DNA of 64,000 nucleotides from Callaeas wilsoni. Lineage: Eukaryota; Chordata; Aves; Passeriformes; Callaeidae. The DNA is taken from positions 1 through 64,000 of the forward strand of contig VWPU01014041.1 in the NCBI GenBank assembly GCA_013398955.1. The letters are read 5' to 3'. Shown in pieces: positions 1 through 10,100 of the stretch. Each line of letters starts with the position of its first letter. Position 1 is the first letter of the stretch. The translations under genes were made by a program, and so were the position numbers. Under the pieces are notes generated by a model. The model saw only the letters and a program-made list of their open reading frames with translations, did not search any database and was not told the DNA's origin.

Positions 1-808
1 GGTGTGGGGTGGGGGAGGGTGTGTAGCCAAACAAGAGAAGAGACAATCACTCTATTAAAAATAAATACAGAAGCCGATGGGTTGTCAAAGACCCTTAATT
101 CAGGAAAGATATTTACCAAATTTAAGACTGAATTTCAGAAGATGTCTAGACAGCACAAGATGTGATATCTCTGTCATCTCATTTGCAGAGGCAAAGCAGA
201 AAGCTGAACATTGAAGTGACTGCACATGCAACTATTTACAAAATAAATGCACAAATCAGGTTTCTGACATATTCATTACACGTCCGAGCTGGGCATGTGC
301 CTTTGCAAAGGCAGTTGGCTAAAACACTGCACCCGTTGCTTCTCCTTTTTCATCCAGCAAGAATTCCTGTAGCTTCTAGTATTACTATGTCTTAGGACGT
401 GCATTTCTTTTAACCAAACATATGGCTTGATCTTTTGTAAAAAAAAATTGAGTTTTCTCACGTATGTATAGTTGCATAGATATGAACATATATGTATTCA
501 TATATGCACATTATGTGCTGTATAAATTAATATATACAAGGTATTTTTGGACAGTATGGTAACTATCAGGCTGTCATACTTCTTGTGTCATACCTCTTAC
601 AACAGCCCAAAACTCTCACCTACTGAAAGAGAAAGAGGTAAAATTTAAATGAAGGGCTAAGTGGAACGACCAAAGTGTAAATAGGTAAACACTTTATCTG
701 TAAACCAGGAAGCTCTAATATATTCCATTCTGTGGGATCAGTGTCCACTCTCCCTTTAGCAAATTGTCCTAGACTACATACCAATTTCAGGGCAAATTGG
801 TACAGAGT
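1..808. other. non-coding, unrecognised; G-rich left edge
   Basis: No gene or repeat family is recognised. The first 26 bases are G-rich with runs of 4, 5 and 3 Gs separated by one base, a partial G-quadruplex pattern cut by the window edge. Bases 465-540 are an AT-rich stretch of TATG/CATA alternation. The open frames here are under 80 codons and have no coding character. Confidence 0.6.
804..808. repeat. target-site duplication, left copy (AGAGT)
   Basis: AGAGT directly precedes the LTR that starts with TG at 809. The same five bases follow the LTR at 1394-1398. A 5-bp duplication is typical of avian ERVL-type integrations. Confidence 0.85.
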
Positions 809-1077
809 TGTGCTGGTGTTGACGGTAGAGTAATTTTCTTCACACTGGCCAACATGGGGCTATGTTCTGGATTTGTGCTGAACACAGGGTTGATAACATA
901 GAGATATTTTGGTTATTGCTGAGCAGGGCATGCACAGAGACAAGGCCTTTTCTGCTTCTTGCACTGCCATGCTTGCAAGGGATTTGTGGCTGCATGGGAG
1001 GTTGAAGAAGACACAGCTGGGACAGGTGACCCCAACTGACCAAAGGAATATTCCAGACCATATGGCATCATGCTCAG

Positions 1078-1085
1078 TATATAAA
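1078..1085 (+). promoter_or_regulatory. TATA box of the solo LTR
   Basis: TATATAAA lies about 270 bases into the LTR, just after CATCATGCTCAG. It sits about 185 bases before the ATTAAA signal, as expected for an LTR U3/R arrangement. Whether it is still active cannot be seen from sequence. Confidence 0.65.
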
Positions 1086-1266
1086 GCTGAGGGGAAGAAG
1101 GAAGAAGGAGGGATGTTCAGAGTGATGGTGTTTGTCTTCCCAAGTACTGGTTACTTGTGAAGGGGCCCTGCTCTCCTGAAAATGGCTGAACACCTGCTTG
1201 CCCATGGGAAGCAGTGAATGAATTCCTTGCTTTGCTTTGCCTATGTCCATGGCTTTTGCTTTTCCT

Positions 1267-1272
1267 ATTAAA
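1267..1272 (+). terminator. polyadenylation signal of the solo LTR
   Basis: ATTAAA occurs in the context CCTATTAAACTATG, matching the CCTATTAAACTGTC block of related avian LTRs. It would end transcripts begun at the LTR or read through from upstream. Confidence 0.6.
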
Positions 1273-1393
1273 CTATGTCAACCCACAAGTTTTCTTGCTT
1301 TTACCCTTCCAATTCTTTCTATGATCCCATTGGTGTGGGAGTAAATGTGTGGCTGAGTGGGACTTGGTTGTTGGCTGGGATTAAACCATGACA

Positions 1394-1398
1394 AGAGT
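1394..1398. repeat. target-site duplication, right copy (AGAGT)
   Basis: These five bases are identical to 804-808 and directly follow the CA that ends the LTR. Confidence 0.85.
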
Positions 1399-2783
1399 GC
1401 AGGAGCAACACTGGTAATAAATCCTAATGGTCATATACATATGAAAATTATAAAGAGCCTCACTTAGTACTTTATGTATATACTGTTAAAGACACAACAT
1501 TCACTTTCTTAAATAAAAAAATTATTACAAAAATTAAAATTAAAAATTCAATTCGTTAATCTTTCTGCTGTTGACAGCCCCAACCTTTAAAATTAAGATC
1601 CCTTTTCCCAGCTCTTATGGGTTCTAACTTAAATGAAGATGCATTCTTCATGTCCCATGGCTAGCTGGTGTTAGATCACAAGTCCCTCCTCCATTACGCT
1701 CTGTGCAGAAAGCCTACACAGTGTGCTCAGATTGCTCTTGACTCGTGGTTAAGATGAGAAGGTCTCCCTGCTCATCTGCCAATGTACACGGGATTTGTGA
1801 GGAGGCAGCAGGACAATTATTCAGTAATTGTGAGCTTGACCTCACAAGACCTTTTATTGTCTCTTCTAGCTTCCACTTCAACTTCCTTCATCACCATCAG
1901 CTCCTGCACCACTGTGTAAGCAGTGGCATCATCATTTGCCTATAAGGCCAACACTAGTCGACAGTCAAGAAACAAAGAGAACAGACGAGCTTTCAAATGT
2001 ACTTCATTTCAGAACAAAAAAAAGAAAGAAAAACCCACACAAAAATCAAAAAGCAAGTACCAACTTTTCAGGTGAAAATGGAGTTTGCTTTGTTTGTTTA
2101 ATGATATAGTTAGTCATATTTATTTCTACACTTCATTTAGAAAGCAAACCGGAGCTAGTTGTGGAGAAGTTTGTGCTGTCCTACTTTAACAAGATTCCAA
2201 CCCCCAACTCTTTTCCCTGCTGCAATGTCACATCTCTGTGGAAACTACATGGAAACAAGTCTAAAAACATAAGAAACAGGACCCCATGTACCAGCTCACA
2301 CCACCAGCAATCACTTTGAACTGACACATAGTAGTGGGCTGTTGTGAAAATATTAGGCTGGGAAATGATGCTGGGGCCTGGAAATGCCTCCACAAGAAGG
2401 ACAGCAGCCTCAGGCAGGAAAGCAAGCAGTCGCCTCAGCCAGCATCTGTGGGTTGGGTGGTGCAAACCCAAGCCTTCACTTTGTGGAAGAAGGTCAGTAC
2501 TGATTTACAGCCAGGGAGATGTTGCCTGTACCAGGCACAATTCTTCAGCTTAAACTTCTCCCTGTGCCTCCTGCTGTGTCATGGCTGGGCCATATAAGTA
2601 CTGGCATTTCATCAGTTGAGGCAACTTATTTGGCAAGTGACACTGATGCCTTAGGATTTTAGCTTTTATATTTTCATACATTTGTAATCCTGCAATTCTT
2701 TAGTGTACAACGCTCAGCTGTATACAGAGTGTTAGCAACTGCTCTTCCCTTTTTGGTCAGACACAACAATTCCTCTCTAGGCC
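1399..2783. other. non-coding, unrecognised
   Basis: No repeat family or exon is recognised. Bases 1500-1560 are an A/T-rich block. Overlapping open frames around 2181-2597 on both strands are mutual shadows with no recognisable peptide. A GAAGGTCAGTAC at 2489-2500 resembles a splice donor but has no matching acceptor nearby. Confidence 0.55.
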
Positions 2784-3094
2784 TGAGAATCAAGGACACC
2801 TCACTGTCTCAGGCCCTAAGAAATGTAAACAAAAGTGAGTTGAGGGGGGGACCAAGTGGGAGAATGGGACTCCACTGCCTGAAGCAGTAATTGAAAAATT
2901 AACCTCTGATATGCAAATGGACAAAACTCTTATCTGTCTGAAAAACGTGTGACCGTCGTCCGTCCTGGGTGTAGTCTCTGCGAGACTCCTGCACTGCCCA
3001 AGGTGTACCCTGTGAAGGCCTTTCAGTAAATACCTACCCTTTATCCTTTCACTCTGTCTAGCCTCTGTTCCAGGCCAGCCTCTACAAGGCATCA
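2784..3094 (+). mobile_element. second LTR of an avian ERV (ERVL-like), degenerate
   Basis: The 3' half matches an avian LTR ending by wording: CTTATCTGTCTGAAAAACGT, GTGACCGTCGTCCGTC, a GGGTGTAGTCTCTGCGAGA block, CTGCCCAAGGTGTACCCTG, AAGGCC, a degraded polyadenylation signal AGTAAATACC (3025-3034), then CTCTGTCTAGCCTCTGTTCC and a TCTACAAGGCATCA end. The left end is less sure. TG at 2784 preceded by AGGCC pairs with a CA at 3085-3086 followed by AGGCA, a duplication with one mismatch. TG at 2805 is an alternative start without a duplication. No internal retroviral sequence adjoins it. It differs in sequence from the LTR at 809-1393, so the two are separate insertions, not a provirus pair. Confidence 0.75.
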
Positions 3095-3132
3095 ATACCT
3101 TGATATGTTCATATGTTTCCATCATCGTGAAA

Positions 3133-3611
3133 CCCACCTGGAGTCTTGAGTCCATGGACCAGTTGGAGTGAGTCCAGAGGAGGCCACAAAGGTAATCGGA
3201 GGGCTGAAGTGCCTCTCCTATGAGGACAGGCTGAGAGAGTTGGGACTGTTCAGCTTGGAGAAGAGAGGGTTCCAGGGAGACCTTAAAGCAACTCTCCAGT
3301 ACCTAAAGGGGACCTATAAGAAAGATGAAGACAAATCTTTTAGTAGAATATGTTGTGATAGAACAAGGATTATGGTTTAAAACTAAAGGAGCATTGTTTT
3401 AGATTAGATATAAGGAAATTTTTTTTTACAGTGGGAGTGGTAAAACTCTAGAACATGTTGCCCAGAGAAGTTGTGGATGCCCCATTCCCGAAAATATTCA
3501 AGGGCTCTGAGCAACCTGGTCTAGTTGAAGATGTGCTTGCTCATTGCAGGGAGGTTGGACTAGATGACGTTTAAAGGTGCCTTGCAGCCCGAACTATTCT
3601 GTGATTCTGGA
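3133..3611 (+). mobile_element. CR1 LINE, 5'-truncated 3' end
   Basis: It covers the end of the CR1 reverse-transcriptase frame and the 3' end. Landmarks in order are GTGAGTCCAGAGGAGGCCAC, CCTCTCCTATGAGGACAGGC, TTGGGACTGTTCAGCTTGGA, GATTAGATATAAGGAA, ATGTTGCCCAGAGAAGTTGT, AGCAACCTGGTCTAGT, GGTTGGACTAGATGA and the tail ATTCTGTGATTCTGG. The peptide near 3200-3260 reads LSYEDRLRELGLFSLEKR, the conserved CR1 C-terminal motif. Later codons are broken by frameshifts and stops, so it is inactive. CR1 copies are nearly always truncated at the 5' end and lack a poly-A tail, as here. Confidence 0.95.
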
Positions 3612-6600
3612 ATTCTATTTTATTATCATGCTGATAGTATACAGCAATGGGAGTGGTCAAGTTTATGTCATGTGTCACTTCTAAAAGTGATTAAAATTAA
3701 CTCAGATATAAGTTAAAAGATGGAAGTTTAAATGGCTGGGGAGAGATTACATCAAAGAAAACGGTATATGTGAAAAAAGGAGATGCTATACCAAAGCCTA
3801 TCTAAAAATGGCAAACATAATTTTAAAAGGTAGAGACCAAAATCAGAGGTCATTCCATATTTGCATATTTGCACTCTGGGTGGTGTGTTGAGGCACCTTA
3901 TTAATGAACTTTGATCAGAGAATGAGATGCGACTTCACTACATTCCACTGTTTTCTTTGGGTGACAACCACTCAGTGTAACTGTGCTTGAGGATCTTTTT
4001 GCTGGAAGGAGTGTTTGCATTGAAATCTCAAAAATATGTGAATAGCTGTAAACTACATTTCTAACCCACAGGCTTTCAAGAGGTTTGGCCTATTCAGACT
4101 TGTTTAATGAAAATGCCCCTTTTCAGTCATCATCAGCCAAGACAGTTGCCACCAACATATTTCTTTTAAAGCTTGATAAAATTTTCCAGTTTTGTTTTGC
4201 ATGGCTTTTGATTTATTGTTAGTTTATTTCAACACTTTCAGGGACAGATCCCCACTGGCTTTAACTTGGTATTCAGAGAAGCTAGCTTCTTATCGTAGAA
4301 ATTAATTCAGTTTTATGTTTTCCAGGATCCAATTGGTTGACAGCAAAATTCAGCATAAAACTTACTGATGTTTTGATCTCTCCATAGAGAACTAAGTTTA
4401 TGGTCATGAAGAACAATCAGCTGATTGCTGTAAAAAGTCCTGTCATGTGAAAATACTGAGATCACAAAACTCAGCCAGAAGAATTTGACCCTTATTATTG
4501 CTAAATCAGTAACAGAACTTTTTTCATAGATTCTGTTTAGCCATAAATGTTACATATACTTTTAGAAAATTTTCATGCTACCAGGCTTTTTTTAGTAGAA
4601 GTTGTTCCAGGAAGCAATATTTTAAACTAAATATTTAGCAGAAGACTACAGTAAGAACATAAACATTTCAGCCAGTGTAACTAAACCATTCAACCAGGAC
4701 AAAGAAAATGTTCTTCTAATATTTAGACAGAGAAAATTAATATAGCATGTCATTCCATTAATTACAACCGTTCATATTTCCTTCTAAACCCATCAAGAAT
4801 GTCAGCAGTCCAAACTTCATCACTTCAAAGATCTAAAAGGAAAAATCTTACCCTAAAGTTCAATAAGACCTTCTAATAAAGCAACAAGAAGTGATGAAAA
4901 TCAAAGACACATTACCTTTTAAAGATTTATTTTAAATGGTCTTGAAATCAACAAAAAATTTCCCTACGTGACTATTCTTCAAGTCTTGCAAAATTTTCCA
5001 AGACTGACCCCTATTGAATGAATATAATGGGAGCCCTCTCCTTGGTATATGTGAACGATGGATCAAAACTTCACTTTAATCAAGTCTGTTGTCCAAACCA
5101 TCCCAGAAATCCAACCACAGCACAGATAGAACAGATTTAATTGTAGTTATCTGCTTGGAACAGGGAATGTGTGCTTCCATTAATACATACTGTCAGTCTT
5201 CAACTACTGGAGAGTGTGAGTGAAAAATTATTTGAAAGAGAGTACAGAAAATAGAAACAGAAAACACTCAAAGTCCATAAAAAAAGAAAGTAATTCTCTG
5301 TATAAAACCACAAAGGACATGAAGAAAGAAAAAACAATAAAGAAATAGCTGACATCTCATATTCAACTATGACATTTAAAAGGTACAAAAATACAACAAT
5401 GAAATACAACAATGAATTCAGCAACAACTGGGAATGGCAAACAGAAGCTTACAAAGACTCTCAGCAGGAAGAAATCAGTGTATGTATATGATAATGGTGC
5501 AGGACTTGGCTGAAACAGGGCAATTGGGCTTCTTGGTGGTGTTTAAATCCCTTTCATCCACTCTCCATCTCTCTCTCATCCATGGGGCTTGGGTTTTTTT
5601 GGTTTTTTCCTTAACTATCTTGAGGAGTGGACCTGTAGCGAAGTTTTGAGCCTATGTAGCTTGATAGCCCCATCCTGTGCGCTCAGTGCCCAGACAACTT
5701 GCAGACACACTTCACTCCCACCTCAGCTGTTAGTTCCCATCCGAGTTTTCTTCCAGTTAGGTTTGGTTTTTGCTCCAGAAGTAGTGTGCCATGCCACATA
5801 AACACTGCCAAGTGGCGAGTTGCATGTTTCTATTCTGTAGCTCCCTTTCATTTCAGTACATCTGTGGTCCTTAGACTATATTTTCTCTTTGCATCATTAA
5901 TATCTGCAGATTGTTATTATTGGGTCTTTTCTACCTCCTATCTTTTCCAAATTGTATTCACGTAATATTTATTCCATCTTCCAGACTGTTAAAAAATATG
6001 CTGTAGAAAAGTAGGCCATATGACAATTCCTGCAAAAACTCAAACTCCTCATGTCACAAATCTGTTGTCACTCATTCCTACTTTCACTTTGGAAACTTTT
6101 AACCATTTTCAGCCCATGTAACAGTGTTCCCATCCCTACCACTTGGCATTGCTTTCCCAAAGACAATTTTGTGAAGCCCATATCCTAATGTTTTCTTAAT
6201 ATTCAGATATATGTCCTCTGTCCTCTTCCTTTCGTCTGCTCCTTCTGCCGTACAGCTGAGAACAGCCACAATACACAAGTTACTGTGGCAGAGTTTGAAA
6301 TAGGTGCTTCCTACTTATGCAATATTCTTTGCTACCAGTTTTCAGATTTTCTGTCCTAATAGCCCCATTATTTTACTGGACAGGAAAATTACATTTACTA
6401 GATGCTAAATGGCAGTATTTCTCTTTCCCCATGCTCACTCCCTCTGCACTTTACAATGTAAACATACTCTATTTTATTGCAGGGGCCAGTGGTCTGGCTT
6501 TGAAAACTACCTCTTAGTGGTTCAGTACGTTCACAAAATTTCCTTACGGTGAAGTAAGTACTGCTGATCTGATTTAATTTTCCCAGGTGTTTACTTACCT

Positions 6601-6849
6601 GCATTTATCAATAACCACACCAGCTATGATCTTCATTGCTTCTTAATTGCCCATACTCTTTTATTTCCCTTTAAACGATAGAGTAAAAAAAAAATCATCT
6701 TAGTGGTTCAGTCATATTAAAATCGTAATTGATTTTGCCTCATTCCTCATTTATTAATGGACTTAGACTACCTTCTTGCTAATAAACCTCCCAGTAATGA
6801 GTTTAGTCCACAGAGGATACATTTCCACCTCAACAAACCACCAAGCAAT
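3612..6849. other. non-coding, unrecognised
   Basis: AT-rich unique sequence with no exon or repeat family I can name. The wording near 4235-4290 (GGGACAGATCCCCACTGGCTTTAACTTGG) faintly recalls old amniote repeats with GGGCCAGATCCTCAGCTGG, but is too diverged to assign. Frames at 5434-5965 are short and lack codon structure. Confidence 0.55.
5390..5415. repeat. 13-bp unit repeated twice exactly
   Basis: AATACAACAATGA occurs at 5390-5402 and again immediately at 5403-5415. It is a simple local duplication with no evident function. Confidence 0.8.
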
Positions 6850-7100
6850 TTAGGACAGTTGGTAGTCTCTGCTTAAGGGAGTCCGAAAACTGGAATAGAA
6901 ATTTATGCAGGCCATAATTAAAGTACTTTCTGGGAGCTGTGTGGGGAGTTTACCGACATTCTTTGCATCGTGCCCATCTGTGGTCAGTGTAATTAATCCT
7001 TGATTCGCAATCCAATGAGAACTAATCCTCACTGACAATTTTTGATAAAGACAAGGCCTCAAATGCTTATGCAGTGATGAGACTTTGGTTATTTTCTTCC
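6850..7100. promoter_or_regulatory. possible conserved non-coding element
   Basis: A mixed-composition block with two homeodomain-type TAATTA cores (6915-6920 and 6990-6995), an inverted CCAAT-like block (TCCAATGAG near 7011-7019) and several retained CpGs (CCGACATT, CATCGTGCC, GATTCGC). It has no simple-sequence or transposon character, and an enhancer is the natural guess. Only the motifs are seen; conservation is inferred. Confidence 0.25.
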
Positions 7101-10100
7101 TTTGAACAGAAAAGGTTTGTGAAGGTGATGAGGACAGATCTTTTTGGAGCTGCTCGGTGCTAGGGAAGGCATGCAGACAGAAGAAAAGCCGTTTGCTGGG
7201 ATAACAGCTGTTCCAGATGTGTGAAAAGCCCAACATGCATAGAAAATTAAGAAGCAGAACTTTGCCAGTGCACAGTTACAAGAGAAGATTACTTCATGGA
7301 AGTAAAATATAAGTTGTTTCTACTGGAATTACTTAATTGAAAGCACAATTATACATTTGAGGGAGGGAAGGTCATTTGAGGGATAATACACTGCGAGACA
7401 AGCCTAAACTCTGAGATTGCGAAGGCTTAATCATGTCCCTGTCTGTGTTTAATGAAAAATCCCTGTGACCTCTTTCCCTTCTGGGACTGTAAGATTTTTG
7501 GAGCAAGAAACTTATTTGTCCAGCACCTAAAACACTGAGCTTATGGTGCAGGATGGGGGCTCTCATAAATCTAAGCTTGTAGTGCTGCCTAGCAAGAAAC
7601 CTTTGTAATAATGCAATTTTCTCCTTTCTTCACACAGGATTACTTAGAGACAAGAGAAAGAGGATAGTGAGATAAGTCCTCCTCCCTGCTGCTCTGTAAG
7701 AGCAGCATAGCAGATCTTTTCCAGACCGAGAGGATGCTGAGGGGAATTAAGTGGGCTAAACTGGGGGAGAAGAGAGTCCTGCTGGGAGCGATCTCATCAG
7801 AGACTATTGACTGGGAGTGAGACACTCCCTGTTTTCCACCTCACAGGGAGTGAGGCTGAGGTCTTGCCTTTTCAATTTGCTGATGCTTAATGATGCTTTG
7901 CAAAGTAAAATACCACCTAAAATATAAAGGAGAAGCAGGCCTAGAAAGAGTAACACTTGCATAGAAATTACTTAACTTTCTTCTGGACCTCTTCTTTTGG
8001 AATCTTTGGATTCTGGAGGTAAAATTGGTATTTTTGGTGCACTCTGGGAAGGACCGGTAATATTTCACTTCCTGCCATTTTCTTACAGTTTCCCCCATTT
8101 TCACACACATAAATACAAATGCTAAAAGGAGAGCAGTTCAAGACTTTACTTTCCTCTATATGCAAGTAACCCACATAGAGTTTTATCCATTGTATTTTAT
8201 CACCAATAATTAACATGGACACACACTAAAATGCAGGTGCCAACCAATCAGAATAACAGCAAACTGAACTGCCTTTGCAAGATAAAGCATTCTACTAAGT
8301 GAGGAAGAATGTAGAATTTGGGAGAGGTTTCAGGGAGAGAATGCAGCAGAGCATAGCTTTTCTTAAGGCATTTTTAGTTGTCATTAAACACAGTCAGGAT
8401 TTCCAAAGATAAAATACATGTTAACACATTCCAAAACACTTCTAATAGAATATTTTTTCAGTGCTTCAGTACAGCAAATGATGCAAAGCCAAAATTCCCC
8501 AGACAATTCACAGAACATTACAGAATTAGTTTAACATTCTTACAACCCTGCAATTTTATTTAAACAAATTCTTCCCTACCCAATTCCCTGCAGAGAAGTA
8601 TTGTACCCTTTTGTTGATTGTAGTGGACATATTGCAGATCTCCGATTACCTTCCCAAAGGACCACCCACTACAAGAAGTTTTTTGTGTTGCAAGTACAGC
8701 TTAGTTCATTCCCTCCCAGTCATCTTCTTTTTTCTTTACTTCTTGTTTTTTCTTTTTTTCCACCCTCAATTTTAATTTTCTTAGCATTCTTATAGGCTGT
8801 GGATGAACTGACAGACTAGCCTGCCATCTGTTCTTTCATGACATGGTGCAACCTAATCAATTATCCCCAAACCACTTTGGAGTAAATAACATGTCTACAA
8901 TAATAATAATTAGTCAGTTAAAAAGAAAACAGCATCATGCAACTCCTGGTGGGAATTAGGTAGATTTCAGAACACAGCATTTTATTAACCGAGATTTTTA
9001 GACCAGGAGGAGACAACTTTGGAAGAAAAAAAAAATCACCTTCAGTAATTTATTCTGAAACGTGAGTATAAAACAGCATCCCTAGACTTTGGACATCTTT
9101 GACCCTTTGTAACCAGTGATGCCAGATTCAAGTAAATGTGCCACTCATGAGTTTCTAAGATTTTGCTAATAATATATATGTTAGAATAAGCCTAAGCACT
9201 TGTATTAGTATAGGAACCATATTAAAATTATAAGAAGTATTTTAAAAATCACTCAATGACAAGCAGATAACATTATCATAGTATTATATTCCTCAAACAC
9301 ATGTCTAAGAGGCCTGACATCTTAAGGGAGAGATTTGTCTTCAGTAACCAGCACAAGTAAAAATCCTGAGCAAGATGAGTAGATGACATATGCACCCACT
9401 TGAAGAACAAGCAAAATGCAGGAACACAAACTGCTACAGACAGAAAACAGGTTTGCAATAAATAAGAGGACTTCGGAATTTCGGGAAGATTGCAATTAAT
9501 ATCAGTCGATACCAAGATCACACAAAGCCATTCCTTATGACATTAATCTGAACATCGATTTTCACAATGAAACTGTTTGTTATTTTAACTCTATGACATT
9601 GATTTAGACAGAATACACTAGAAACTATTCTACTTACTCAGCTGATGGATATTTAGAATGCATTTTAGCACTTGAGTGCTTAGCACATTCTCAGTATTTT
9701 CACTTTTGCAACATGATGGAAGCAATAGATAAGTCAGAAAAATTCAAGGTTCCAGTGAGCTAATCAGCAAATTGCCAACTAAAATTTCAGTCAAGGAATC
9801 AGTGCAATCTCTGTGAACAGATCACACTGATGGATCAGTAGGAAGAATTTCCTCACTACTGTCTTTACTTTGGATATGAAAGTATTGATATTGTGTATGT
9901 TCTATGGGTTGTGCCCTGAAATAAGATAACCTGTAACTATGCTACCAAATTGCATTTCTGCCGTGTTTTAAAGTATTACGGACATGGAATAAGTGATATA
10001 ACTTCAAGCTGACAAGTGCTGTCCCAGATCTCCTATAAATGGTCAAAATTTCTTATTCTTTAAATATCAGCCCCTGGAAAATAAATCCTATTTTACCAGT

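Larger units (their letters stand above)
809..1393 (+). mobile_element. solo LTR of an avian endogenous retrovirus (ERVL-like)
   Basis: The element is 585 bp long, begins TGTGCTGG and ends CATGACA, and is bounded by identical AGAGT duplications. Its wording follows an abundant avian LTR in order: an opening with GTAGAGTAATTTTCTTC, the middle GGTTATTGCTGAGCAGGGC, a CATATGGCATCATGCTCAGTATATAAA core promoter block (1061-1085), an ATTAAA polyadenylation block (1267-1272) followed by CAACCCACAAGTTTTCTTGC, and a terminal GGCTGGGATTAAACC. No gag, pol or env sequence lies on either side, so it is a solo LTR, normally left by recombination between the two LTRs of a provirus. Its CpGs are largely decayed to TG/CA, which suggests an old insertion. 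ERVL is inferred from the 5-bp duplication; the exact subfamily is not certain. Confidence 0.9.

Noticed and set aside
809..3094. The two LTRs as the ends of one provirus
   Set aside because: They differ in sequence, the first has its own perfect AGAGT duplications, and no retroviral genes lie between them.
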